Part shown: one piece after another, positions 39,437 through 47,680 of the stretch | Position numbering within the stretch: the first letter of the stretch is position 1 | Layout: every line of letters starts with the position of its first letter | Origin: Bacillota bacterium | Lineage (GTDB): Bacteria > Bacillota > Clostridia > Christensenellales > SZUA-584 | Direction of reading: 5' to 3' | NCBI GenBank assembly: GCA_023460085.1 | Contig: JAEWRI010000036.1 | Coordinates: forward strand, 62,001 to 126,000 | Length of the DNA stretch: 64,000 nt | The notes under the pieces: model-generated | What the model saw: only the letters and a program-made list of their open reading frames with translations | Database searches by the model: none | Told to the model about the DNA's origin: nothing | Program-made: the position numbers and the translations under genes

Positions 39437-39996
39437 ACCTCCATGATTTCCTTTTCCTTGTCCTTGACGATGCCGTCTATCTTCTTGATGAAGTCGTCGG
39501 TCGCCGTCTGAACCTGCTTTTCGAGGTCGTTGTAATCGTCCTCGGTGATGTCGCTGTTCTTCTTGCTCTTCTTGAACGCTTCGTTGGCGTCGCGGCGGAT
39601 GGAGCGGATGGCTACTTTGCTCTCCTCGCCCTTCTTGTGGATGGTCTTGGCGAGATCCTGGCGGCGCTCCTGCGTCAGCTCCGGCAGCACGAGGCGAATG
39701 ACCTTGCCGTCGTTGCTCGGGTTGATGCCGAGATCGCTCTTCTGTATGGCCTTCTCCACCACGCCCAGCGCCTTCTGATCCCACACCGAAACGAGCAGCA
39801 TGCGCGGCTCCGGCGCGGAGATATTGCCTATCTGCGCGATGGGTGTGGGCGTGCCGTAATAATCGACGAGTATGCCGTCCAGAAGCTGCGGGTTCGCCCG
39901 CCCCGCGCGCACATGTGTCAGGTCCTTCTTCAGCGCGGCAATCGTCTTCTCCATTTTGGCTTTTGCGCTGTCCAGCGCTTCATGTGTGATCTGCAT
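39433..39996 (-). CDS. frr: Ribosome recycling factor
   Basis: 187 residues, standard length. HVRAGRANPQLLDGI, VDYYGTPTPIAQIGNI and the C-terminal coiled helices rich in Lys/Glu are diagnostic. It splits post-termination ribosomes together with EF-G. It follows pyrH in the conserved translation cluster. Confidence 0.97.
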   Translation of the reverse strand: MQITHEALDSAKAKMEKTIAALKKDLTHVRAGRANPQLLDGILVDYYGTPTPIAQIGNISAPEPRMLLVSVWDQKALGVVEKAIQKSDLGINPSNDGKVIRLVLPELTQERRQDLAKTIHKKGEESKVAIRSIRRDANEAFKKSKKNSDITEDDYNDLEKQVQTATDDFIKKIDGIVKDKEKEIMEV

Positions 39997-40017
39997 AGGT
40001 ACCCTCCCGTCGTTTGT

Positions 40018-40731
40018 TTATGGTTTGGATTTGATTAGCGTGCCTATCTTCTCTCCGCAGACGACGCGTTTGATGCCGTCCTTTTCGTTCAGCCCAAAGC
40101 ACGCGATGGGGATGTTGTTGTCCATGCACAGCGAAACCGCCGTGGTGTCCATTACCGTCAGTCCCTGGTTGATGACGTCGATGTAGCTGATGAAGTCGTA
40201 TTTCTTCGCGTCGGCGTTTACCTTGGGGTCGCTGTCGTACACGCCGTCCACGTTCTTGGCCAGCAGTATGAGGTCGGCTTCGATTTCCGCCGCCCGCAGC
40301 GCCGCCGCCGTGTCGGTGGAGAAATACGGGTTGCCCGTGCCGCACGCGAAGATGACCACGCGGCCCTTCTCCAGATGCCGCATCGCCCGCAGGCGGATGT
40401 ACGGCTCCGCGATGGAGCGCATCTCGATGGCGGTCATCACGCGCGTCTGCATGCCCTTGTTTTCCAGCGCGTCCCGCATCGCCAGCGCGTTGATCACCGT
40501 CGCCAGCATGCCCATGTGGTCCGCCGTCGTCCGGTCCATGCCGACGCCGCTGCGCCCGCGCCAGATGTTGCCGCCGCCCACGATGATGCCCGTCTGCACG
40601 CCCATGCGCGCAACCTCGATGACCTGATCGGCCACGCGGCTCATCATGTCAAAATCGAAAACGCTGCCGCTGCCTCCCGACAGCGCCTCGCCGCTGATCT
40701 TCAGTATGATTCGGTTATACCTTGGCTCCAT
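40018..40731 (-). CDS. pyrH: Uridylate kinase
   Basis: 237 residues of the amino-acid-kinase fold: RIILKISGEALSG, IVGGGNIWRG, ADHMGMLATVINAL and ACGTGNPYFSTDTAA. It phosphorylates UMP to UDP as a hexamer. No clear promoter is seen between the tsf terminator and ATG 40731; read-through is probable. Confidence 0.97.
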   Translation of the reverse strand: MEPRYNRIILKISGEALSGGSGSVFDFDMMSRVADQVIEVARMGVQTGIIVGGGNIWRGRSGVGMDRTTADHMGMLATVINALAMRDALENKGMQTRVMTAIEMRSIAEPYIRLRAMRHLEKGRVVIFACGTGNPYFSTDTAAALRAAEIEADLILLAKNVDGVYDSDPKVNADAKKYDFISYIDVINQGLTVMDTTAVSLCMDNNIPIACFGLNEKDGIKRVVCGEKIGTLIKSKP

Positions 40732-40853
40732 ATACCATTCCTTTCACCGCTCTCGCGGGGTTCACAGGGCGCAGTACACGTCCAATTTTCCCGCCGCCGG
40801 TGTGCGCCGCACGGCATCGGTTTCCGCCGGGCGCGCCTCTTCGGGGCGTTTTG

Positions 40854-40880
40854 AAAAAGGGAGAGCGTTGCCACTCTCCC
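40854..40880 (-). terminator. Intrinsic terminator/attenuator after tsf
   Basis: Minus strand GGGAGAG (40874-40880) pairs with CTCTCCC (40859-40865) around an 8-nt loop, followed by TTTTT. It sits 11 nt after the tsf stop and should trim transcription from rpsB-tsf into pyrH. Confidence 0.85.
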
Positions 40881-40891
40881 GTAAGCCCTGC

Positions 40892-41812
40892 TTATTTGCC
40901 CATCTGGCTGGCGACTTCCTCGGCGAAGTTGTCTTCCCGCTTCTGGAGCCCTTCGCCCATCTCGTAGCGGACAAACCGTTTGATTTCCAGCTTGCCGCCC
41001 AGCTCCGCGCCCTTCTCGGCGGTGAGCTTCTTGATGGACTTGTCGGGGTCCTTCACGAAGGCCTGCTCCACAAGGCAGAAGTCCTTGTAGTACTTCTGGA
41101 TGCGCCCTTCCACCATCTTCTCGATGATCTTCTCGGGCTTGCCCTCGTTCAGCGCCTGCACGCGCAGGATTTCCTTCTCCTGCTCCAGTATCTCCGCCGG
41201 CACCTCGCTCGGTTCAAGGTACAGCGGGTTGGCCGCCGCAATCTGCATGGCCACGTCGCGCACGTAGGTCTTGAACGATGCGTCCGCCGCGATGCTGTCC
41301 TTGTCGCACGCGACTTCAATCAGCACGCCTATCTTGCCGCCCATGTGGATATAGCTCTCCACGACGCCGGCGCCTGCAAGCTCGAACCGGGCAAAACGCC
41401 GCACATCCAGCTTCTCGCCGATTTCCGCAACCTTCTCGGTCACCATCGTGGCGACGGTCTTGCCGTCGGCTGTGGTCTGCGCCAGCAGCGCGTCCACATC
41501 CGCGGGGTTCTTTTCCCACACATGCTCCGCGACATGCTTCACCAGGCCGCGGAAAACGTCCGTCTTCGCCACGAAGTCGGTTTCGCAGTTGATTTCCACC
41601 AGCGCGCCGCCCTTTGCCGCGAGAAAGCTCTCCACGATGCCTTCCGCCGCAATGCGCCCCGCCTTCTTCGCCGCCGAAGCCAGTCCCTTCTCCCGAAGGA
41701 TAACGATGGCCTGCTCCATATCGCCGTTGGCGTCGGTCAACGCCTTTTTACAATCCATCATGCCCGCGCCGGTCTTCTCGCGCAGGGCCTTTACATCACT
41801 CGCCTGTATCAT
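40892..41812 (-). CDS. tsf: Elongation factor Ts
   Basis: 306 residues. MIQASDVKALREKTGAGMM is the N-terminal signature and EINCETDFVAKTDVF the core motif. It exchanges GDP on EF-Tu. ATG 41812 was chosen over the TTG directly ahead. It is 20 nt after rpsB. Confidence 0.97.
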   Translation of the reverse strand: MIQASDVKALREKTGAGMMDCKKALTDANGDMEQAIVILREKGLASAAKKAGRIAAEGIVESFLAAKGGALVEINCETDFVAKTDVFRGLVKHVAEHVWEKNPADVDALLAQTTADGKTVATMVTEKVAEIGEKLDVRRFARFELAGAGVVESYIHMGGKIGVLIEVACDKDSIAADASFKTYVRDVAMQIAAANPLYLEPSEVPAEILEQEKEILRVQALNEGKPEKIIEKMVEGRIQKYYKDFCLVEQAFVKDPDKSIKKLTAEKGAELGGKLEIKRFVRYEMGEGLQKREDNFAEEVASQMGK

Positions 41813-41832
41813 CAAATCTCACTCCTGTTCTC

Positions 41833-42615
41833 TTATTCCGCTTCTGTTCCCTCAACCGTTTCCATTTCGAAGGTCTCTTCCGCTGCCGCTTCCACATCGG
41901 ACGCCGTCGGCACGCTGCCGTCGGTCAGCTGTTCGCCCTGCTTGGCTTCCAGCACCGCGTCGGCCATCTTGGAGGCCAGCAGCTTGACGGCACGGATGGC
42001 GTCGTCGTTGCCCGGGATGACGCAGTCCACTTCGTCGGGATCGCAGTTGGTATCGACGATACCCACGATGGGAATGCCGAGGCTCCTCGCCTCGAGTATC
42101 GCGATGTGTTCCTTGCGCGGATCCACTACGAACAGCACGCCCGGCAGGTCGCGCATGTCGCGGATACCGCCGAGGTTCTTGTTGAGCTTCTCATACTCGT
42201 GCTTTAACTTGATGACTTCCTTCTTGGGCAGCAGCGCAAACTCGCCCGACTCTTCCATCTTCTCGATGCGCTCCAGACGGCGGATACGGCTGCGAATGGT
42301 TTTAAAGTTGGTCAGCATGCCGCCCAGCCAGCGCTGGCTGACGAAAAACATGCCGCAGCGCCGGGCTTCCTGCTCGATGGATTCCTGCGCCTGCTTCTTC
42401 GTGCCGACGAACAGTATGGTTTTGCCTTCCATCACCGCGTCGCGCACAAAAAAGTACGCCTCTTCCACCTTCTTCACCGTCTTCTGCAGATCGATGATGT
42501 AGATGCCGTTGCGCTCCGTGAAGATGTACTTCTTCATCTTGGGGTTCCAGCGTCTGGTCTGATGCCCGAAATGGACGCCCGCTTCCAGAAGCTGCTTCAT
42601 TGAAATGACTGCCAT
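41833..42615 (-). CDS. rpsB: 30S ribosomal protein S2
   Basis: 260 residues. MKQLLEAGVHFGHQTRRWNPK, GTKKQAQESI and the VDPRKEHIAILEA segment are characteristic. An acidic C-terminal tail (EAAAEETFEMETVEG) extends past the core. GAGGAGG precedes ATG 42615. Two tandem promoters lie upstream. Confidence 0.97.
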   Translation of the reverse strand: MAVISMKQLLEAGVHFGHQTRRWNPKMKKYIFTERNGIYIIDLQKTVKKVEEAYFFVRDAVMEGKTILFVGTKKQAQESIEQEARRCGMFFVSQRWLGGMLTNFKTIRSRIRRLERIEKMEESGEFALLPKKEVIKLKHEYEKLNKNLGGIRDMRDLPGVLFVVDPRKEHIAILEARSLGIPIVGIVDTNCDPDEVDCVIPGNDDAIRAVKLLASKMADAVLEAKQGEQLTDGSVPTASDVEAAAEETFEMETVEGTEAE

Positions 42616-42716
42616 ATTTCCTCCTCGTTATTTTCCTCCCGGCACGTCGCTTTGATGCGGAACCCGGTTTTCGGGCACGGCCGCAAAAATCAGCGCCGGT
42701 GTGACATACATTCAAG

Positions 42717-42746
42717 ATTATAGCACAGCAAATTTTGAGAAGTCAA
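42717..42746 (-). promoter_or_regulatory. Proximal rpsB promoter (P2)
   Basis: Minus strand TTGACT (42741-42746), 18 bp, TATAAT (42717-42722). It leaves a leader of about 95 nt before rpsB. Confidence 0.75.
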
Positions 42747-42804
42747 CAGCGGCTTTCGCTTCTTTTGCTCTGCGGCGGATATTCCTGAGCATTTACTTTC
42801 TTTC

Positions 42805-42834
42805 ATTATAATATAGAATCACAACCCGTTGCAA
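42805..42834 (-). promoter_or_regulatory. Distal rpsB promoter (P1)
   Basis: Minus strand TTGCAA (42829-42834), 18 bp, TATAAT (42805-42810), giving a leader of about 180 nt. No other gene is visible in 42616-42858. Confidence 0.6.
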
Positions 42835-42858
42835 GCGCCGATGTTTGGCGTGCGCCGC

Positions 42859-43464
42859 TCAGTGGGTTTCGCTGATGATGACGTCGCGTATGACGCAATA
42901 CCGATTGCCGCTCAGCCGCCCCAGCGCGTCCAGCGCGCGGTAATCGATGTCCCTGCCGTTCGTCAGCAGGCCGTCCTCAATGTGCGCCAGCCGAACGAGG
43001 CCCATCACGAGGTTGCCCGCGCAGGGGCCTTCGCCGACGCAAACGACGCGCTCCAGCGCGCACTCGAAAGCGACCCTCGCCTCTTCGATGCGCGGAGGCT
43101 TCACCGTTTTGGACGGCACGAGGCGTACTCCGCGGATGACCTGTTCGTCAGCGCCGTACGGTATGGCCCCCGCGGACTGCTCCATGCTGTGCAGCAGCTC
43201 CGCCGGGACGATGTGAACCACGAATTCGCCCGTGTCCCGAACGTTGATGAGGGTATCCTTCTCCGTGCCGTCCGTTCGGTTCATCACCGAGAAAGCGATG
43301 ACGGGCGGCGAATACGATACGCCCGTAAAAAAGCTGAACGGCGCGAGATTCACCCCGCCCGCCGCGCCCAGCGAGGATACCCACGCGATGGGCCTCGGTA
43401 TGATGGCGCTGGTCAGCAGGTCGTGCGCGTGCCGGGGTTCCAGCCCGGCCAGATTCACTTCCAT
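42859..43464 (-). CDS. Flavin reductase-like FMN-binding split-barrel protein
   Basis: 201 residues from ATG 43464, with AAGGAG five nt ahead. IPRPIAWVSS, NLAPFSFFTGVSYSPP and KDTLINVRDTGEFVVHIV are hallmarks of the DIM6/NTAB flavin reductase family. It likely binds FMN; the electron acceptor is unknown. The 3' end lies just outside the distal rpsB promoter. Confidence 0.88.
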   Translation of the reverse strand: MEVNLAGLEPRHAHDLLTSAIIPRPIAWVSSLGAAGGVNLAPFSFFTGVSYSPPVIAFSVMNRTDGTEKDTLINVRDTGEFVVHIVPAELLHSMEQSAGAIPYGADEQVIRGVRLVPSKTVKPPRIEEARVAFECALERVVCVGEGPCAGNLVMGLVRLAHIEDGLLTNGRDIDYRALDALGRLSGNRYCVIRDVIISETH

Positions 43465-43510
43465 TGCGGCTCCTTGCATTCATATACTTTCGCGGACGCT
43501 GCCTGAAGGG

Positions 43511-44335
43511 CTATTCCTCGCCGAGCATTGGGCGCTCCTTTCGGCCCGCGCCCAGCCGGGGCAGCGCGGTGAGCGCGAGGCCCAGCGCCGCCAGCGCCAG
43601 CGCCGCGAAGGGCTGCTGCGTCAGCCACTGTCCGAAGGTTGCCGCCGCAATCACGGTTTTTTCGCCGTCCGGGGAGACGTGCACCAGCCGCGGGCTCAGC
43701 CCCTCGAAGCGGTACGTGCCGCCCTCGCCGTCCGTCACGGAGGCCTGCGCGTCCGCGATACCGGCGACCGCGCCGTATCCGTCCTCCGCGGTTAAAGTGC
43801 CGTCTTCGTATTCCAGCACGGCGCCGTCCGAGCGCAGCACATAGAGCATGCCGTCCTCCGCGAACAGCGGCAGATAGCTGTACTCGTCGTCCGGGTACGC
43901 GGCGGAATACCGCAGCGCGTCGTCGCCGCCATAGACGCGTATCGCGCGCGCTTCGAAATCGTCCTCGGCGCGGCCCAGATACACGCCGTCCCTGTACAGA
44001 TAAAGGTTCCCCAGCTTATCCAGTATGATGAGCGTATCGCCCGCCATGGCCATTCCCGCTTCGCCGTTCTGATAATCCGGCACGGGCAGAGAATAGAGGA
44101 ATTCCCCTTCTCCGGAATAGACGTTCACCGCGCTATTAAGTCCACTCAGGCAGTACACGCCGCCCTCTGGACGGACCAGCAGCGCGTTGTCCTCTATCAG
44201 CGCGTATTCCTCTCCGCTTCGCTGCGTGTAGTCACGTGCCGCGGTGCCAAAATGAGCCGCGCCAAAGAACAGCAGTACCCCCGCCAAAAACAGCGCCATG
44301 CCCCCAATGCTCAGCGCGACGCGCAGCCGCTTCAT
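43511..44335 (-). CDS. Membrane protein with extracytoplasmic beta-rich domain
   Basis: 274 residues from ATG 44335 (GGGAGG upstream). A TM helix near the N-terminus (IGGMALFLAGVLLFFGAAHF) and another near the C-terminus (FAALALAALGLALTALPRL) bracket about 190 residues of short strands such as GNLYLYRDGVYLG and DGMLYVLRSDGAVLEYEDG. These look like blades of a small beta-propeller. No family or function is recognised. The neighbours on the same strand are not obviously related. Confidence 0.75.
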   Translation of the reverse strand: MKRLRVALSIGGMALFLAGVLLFFGAAHFGTAARDYTQRSGEEYALIEDNALLVRPEGGVYCLSGLNSAVNVYSGEGEFLYSLPVPDYQNGEAGMAMAGDTLIILDKLGNLYLYRDGVYLGRAEDDFEARAIRVYGGDDALRYSAAYPDDEYSYLPLFAEDGMLYVLRSDGAVLEYEDGTLTAEDGYGAVAGIADAQASVTDGEGGTYRFEGLSPRLVHVSPDGEKTVIAAATFGQWLTQQPFAALALAALGLALTALPRLGAGRKERPMLGEE

Positions 44336-44397
44336 GGATTGTCCTCCCCGCCTCGTTTTATACTTTGAAGATATTATACGGCGCGCCCGTTTCCGGT

Positions 44398-45660
44398 TCA
44401 ATGCCCGCCTTTCAGGAATCGCGCCAGCCGTTTCCGCCACTCCTCCTCCGCGGCGCTCTCGTGCAGACCGTCGCGGACGGCGCGCGCACGCAGCAGCCGC
44501 AGCGTATCCGCGTCCAGCGTCGCGAACAGCGCCTCGAATTCGTCCCCGAACAGGCAGTCCGCGCCCAGCACGTCCGCAAGGTCCGCCACGCTGCGCACCG
44601 CGCCGTGAATCATCGCGGGCTTGTCGACCGGTCGGGACTCGCGCAGCGCCTCCGTCAGCGCGCGGAACGCCTCATCCTCCATTCGCGCCCCGTCGATGTA
44701 GCGGGCACGCGGCGTCTCCGCGCGGCGCGGCTCCAGAAACACCGTCTCCGGATGCCCGGAGCGCAGCGCCTGCCGCAGCGCGGGCAGCAGCTCCCGCCCC
44801 AGCGCGGCGAGGTGTGCGCGCGCTTCCTCCTCCGCGCCGTACTGCGCGATCACGCGCTCCAGCGCCATGCCGCATACGCCCTCCCGCCTTTCGGGCGGCA
44901 TGCCGCCCAGCACCTGCCCCAGGCGCGCCGCGTCGCCGCGCTCCGGCAGCGCCGGAAGCGCCCTGCCCAGCAGCGCCGCACCCAGCGCGCTGCCCAGCGT
45001 CAGCAGCGCGAGGTTCTCCAGCATGTCGCGCCAGCCGGGGTGATAGCCGCGCAGCAGCGCGTCGGAGAAGCCCGCCGCCCGGCAGAAGCGGTTCTCGGCG
45101 TCCAGCCGTCTTACGTATTCCAGCATATACTCCACGCCGCAAAGCGACGGCATCGCGACGGGATAATCGATGGAGCCGGGCGTCTCGTGCGCGCCGTAGT
45201 CCAGGTCGTACCCGGCGAAGAACAGCGACAGGCCATGCCGCAGCGTATCGTTGTACGCGCGGTTGCCCGTGCGCAGCATCCCCTCCTGCGCCGTCCGCAG
45301 CGCTTCGCGCGCCTGCTCCACGCTCTGCTCCAGCCGCGCGCGGCCTCTGGCGTACAGCGTCTCCACCGGCACGGCGCACACCGCCTCCAGCGCTTCCTCC
45401 GCGCCGCCCAGCGCTTTCAGCCCGTGGCCGATGCAATACGCGGCGGAGGAAAGCAGCCGCTCCGCCGTCTCCACGCGCACCGAAGCGCTGGCACCGTGGG
45501 TATAGCGCCGCGCCTGCTTCGTCAGCAGCGCCGCCGTCTCCGTGCCGATGCGCTCCGCCTGCGCGGCGGAGAGATACCCCAGGCTGTGCGCGTCCGCCAC
45601 GAGCGACGCGAAGTACCGCTGCGGGTCGGGCCTCAGCGGACGCCTTGCCAGCTCATTCAT
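44398..45660 (-). CDS. DUF6179-like protein, partner of the upstream DUF6323-like protein
   Basis: 420 residues from ATG 45660, which overlaps the previous gene by 8 bp. Mostly alpha-helical, Ala/Leu/Arg/Glu-rich, with AYNDTLRHGLSLFFAGYDLDYGAHETPGS and IDYPVAMPSLCGVEYML as the most distinctive segments (here split to show both). The tandem with a DUF6323-type protein is, to my recollection, a recurrent Clostridial pair of unknown role. No enzyme motif is visible. Family assignment is from memory of sequence feel and should be checked by profile search. Confidence 0.65.
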   Translation of the reverse strand: MNELARRPLRPDPQRYFASLVADAHSLGYLSAAQAERIGTETAALLTKQARRYTHGASASVRVETAERLLSSAAYCIGHGLKALGGAEEALEAVCAVPVETLYARGRARLEQSVEQAREALRTAQEGMLRTGNRAYNDTLRHGLSLFFAGYDLDYGAHETPGSIDYPVAMPSLCGVEYMLEYVRRLDAENRFCRAAGFSDALLRGYHPGWRDMLENLALLTLGSALGAALLGRALPALPERGDAARLGQVLGGMPPERREGVCGMALERVIAQYGAEEEARAHLAALGRELLPALRQALRSGHPETVFLEPRRAETPRARYIDGARMEDEAFRALTEALRESRPVDKPAMIHGAVRSVADLADVLGADCLFGDEFEALFATLDADTLRLLRARAVRDGLHESAAEEEWRKRLARFLKGGH

Positions 45661-46138
45661 CCGTCTCCTCCTCCCACAGCGGCTCCGGCGCTTCCTCCGC
45701 GTCCTCCGGCATGCCACCGTAACGCACGCTGCGCGCCGCCGCCGCCATGCGATCCTCCAGCAGATCCATTGAACCCCGGCATTCGTCGAAGTGCCGCCGC
45801 ATCAGCGCCAGCGTCTCCGCGTCGTCCGCCTCGTCCTCCGCGTCCGTCTGGAACGCGCAGAAGATTTCCGACAGCGCGCACAGCGTCTCCGCGTAGCCCT
45901 CCTTCGGCAGGTACGGCGAATCGCAGAACGCGAAAATCAGCGCCTGCAGCGCCCCGCCGTCAAATTCCACGCGTCCCGCGCGGCGCAGCGCCTCCCCGCG
46001 CGCCTGCGCCACCATGGCGGCTTGCTCCGGCGTCAGCACGAGGCCGAACCGCTCCGTTCCGGCGTTGCAGGCCAGCGCCTCCTGCGCCGCCGCTTTGCGC
46101 GCCGCGCCCGAAATCATCAGCATGCCGCGCTCGTCCAT
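45653..46138 (-). CDS. DUF6323-like protein
   Basis: 161 residues from ATG 46138, chosen because GGAGG lies eight nt ahead; in-frame starts upstream are less well placed. Key segments are ACNAGTERFGLVLTPEQA, GRVEFDGGALQALIFAFCDSPY and HFDECRGSMDLLEDRM. This matches what I recall of the DUF6323 family. Soluble, helical, unknown function, translationally coupled to the DUF6179-like gene. Confidence 0.7.
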   Translation of the reverse strand: MDERGMLMISGAARKAAAQEALACNAGTERFGLVLTPEQAAMVAQARGEALRRAGRVEFDGGALQALIFAFCDSPYLPKEGYAETLCALSEIFCAFQTDAEDEADDAETLALMRRHFDECRGSMDLLEDRMAAAARSVRYGGMPEDAEEAPEPLWEEETDE

Positions 46139-46173
46139 CCGCATTCCCTCCGCTGAAAATTCATTTTGCCCCC

Positions 46174-46202
46174 TTGACACCGCGCCCGAAATGTGATATG
46201 CT
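46174..46202 (+). promoter_or_regulatory. Strong plus-strand promoter facing the DUF6323 leader
   Basis: TTGACA (46174-46179), 17 bp, TATGCT (46197-46202). No plus-strand gene follows; the transcript would be antisense to the leader of the DUF6323/DUF6179 operon. Confidence 0.5.
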
Positions 46203-46244
46203 AATAGTGGATTAAGAGTTAAATATTAGCGCGCATCATCCTCC

Positions 46245-46274
46245 AATATACCATGCGTGCGCACCGCCCGTCAA
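46245..46274 (-). promoter_or_regulatory. Promoter of the DUF6323/DUF6179 operon
   Basis: Minus strand TTGACG (46269-46274), 18 bp, TATATT (46245-46250), about 100 nt before ATG 46138. Confidence 0.6.
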
Positions 46275-46297
46275 GGGTCTTTTTTTGTGTTAAACAA

Positions 46298-46325
46298 ATG
46301 AAAAGACCTCCCGAAGGAGGCCTCA
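46298..46325 (-). terminator. Intrinsic terminator after the cohesin-like gene
   Basis: Minus strand GGCCTCC-TTCG-GGAGGTC stem loop followed by TTTT. It lies about 85 nt after the stop at 46408. Between stop and hairpin is a dispersed-repeat-like stretch (46340-46400) containing TGTCATGCTGAGCC. Confidence 0.75.
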
Positions 46326-46407
46326 GTCTGTTGAAAAAGCCTGTTATGTCATGCTGAGCCAAAGGCGAAGCATCTTGCAGCAGCTTAATACTCGCAGTAT
46401 CTTCGTG

Positions 46408-47670
46408 TCACTCCTTGCCCCGGTTCCTCCTTCGCGCGCGCAGCGCGGAGCGCAGCATATACAGCGCGGCAAACGCGCCCAGCAGCGCCGCGCCCGCCAC
46501 GCAGGCAAAGAAAACCGGCAGCTTTACGCCGGGCGCCGCCTGCACGGCGCCCGCCTGCGCCGCCGCTTCATCCGCGATGTTAAGCGTCACGTAATAATCC
46601 TGCCCGTGGCACACCGCAAACGTCGCGTATCCTTCGCTGTCCACCATCGCCGTCTGTACGAGCTCCGACGCGCCCGCGTGCGCGTAACGGCAGCAGAGAC
46701 TGAGCATATCGCCCGGCGCGCAGCCGCCCGCTTTGACGCGGTACTTGAGCGCACAAGGCAGCTCCCCCGCGAACGCAAAGTGCAGCTGAAACAGGTCCGC
46801 GCCGCCTGCCGCGGCAGACAGGGCCGCGTCCTTCTCCCGGCTCACGCCGATGTCCAACGGCCACGAGGCGTCCGAAATGCCGCCGCCGTCCAGCGTGCAT
46901 ACCGCGCCGTCCAGCGCGACGGACAGCACGCATCCCCGCTGCTTCAGCAGCGCCAGCACCTCCGCGGGAATCAGGCTGTCGGGAGGCTTCACGCTCACGG
47001 TATCGCCCGCCGCCGCCGTGGAAATCTGACGCGCCGCCGCCTCCCAAGTATTCAGCGCGGGCGTGGGCGTCGCCGCCGGGGTTTGCACGCCGCTGGGCGC
47101 GGGTGTCATGATTGGCGTCGCCGTTACCGCAGGCGTGGCCGCGGCAGAGGCCGAGGCGCGGGGCGTGCGCCGGGGCGAGGGCGCGGCGGTGCGGGACGGC
47201 GCGGGCGTGGCGGTCGGCACCGGCGTGGGAGAAGGCGTGGGCTCCGGCACGGGGTTCGATACGGTCTTGGAGCCGCCGCTGCACGACACCGATTCGGAAG
47301 GCGGGTCGCCGCCCGTCAGCCGGGACGCGCGCTTGTCCGACAGCGACAGAGAACCGGACGTGCCCGCCGCGCCCACGCAGCGCAGCGTCACGGTGATCAG
47401 CGACACGGTGGTATCCTGATTGGCGGAGCTGTCCCACTCGCCCTTGGGGTTGCCGGAGACCAGCTCGAAGAAGCCCCCGTCGTAAGACAGCGTGGCCTGT
47501 GCCGCCGCGGCGTCGCTCACGCTCACCTTCACGGTGTACGTGCCGGTCTGCCCCGTCTGCAGCGTATCCGGGCCGGAGATTTTAAACGACGCGCCCGCCG
47601 CGCGCGCGGGCAGGGGAAACAACAGCAGCGTCAGCGCAAACGCCGCGAGGAGCGCCAGCGTCTTCTTCAT
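46408..47670 (-). CDS. Membrane-anchored cohesin-like protein
   Basis: 420 residues from ATG 47670 (GGAGG five nt ahead). A signal peptide (to about 24, PARA/AG) precedes a beta-sandwich of about 105 residues. Its GTYTVKVSVSDAAAAQATLSY and GFFELVSGNPKG motifs have the strand pattern of cohesin-like domains. Next come a Pro/Thr/Ser linker (about 130-215), a second extracytoplasmic domain, and a TM helix (about 384-406) with a positive tail RSALRARRRNRGKE. The gene is 10 nt after one that ends in a dockerin. The natural reading is that this protein displays the dockerin enzyme on the cell surface. The cohesin call rests on fold-like pattern and context and is not certain. Confidence 0.6.
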   Translation of the reverse strand: MKKTLALLAAFALTLLLFPLPARAAGASFKISGPDTLQTGQTGTYTVKVSVSDAAAAQATLSYDGGFFELVSGNPKGEWDSSANQDTTVSLITVTLRCVGAAGTSGSLSLSDKRASRLTGGDPPSESVSCSGGSKTVSNPVPEPTPSPTPVPTATPAPSRTAAPSPRRTPRASASAAATPAVTATPIMTPAPSGVQTPAATPTPALNTWEAAARQISTAAAGDTVSVKPPDSLIPAEVLALLKQRGCVLSVALDGAVCTLDGGGISDASWPLDIGVSREKDAALSAAAGGADLFQLHFAFAGELPCALKYRVKAGGCAPGDMLSLCCRYAHAGASELVQTAMVDSEGYATFAVCHGQDYYVTLNIADEAAAQAGAVQAAPGVKLPVFFACVAGAALLGAFAALYMLRSALRARRRNRGKE

Positions 47671-47680
47671 GGAAGCCTCC

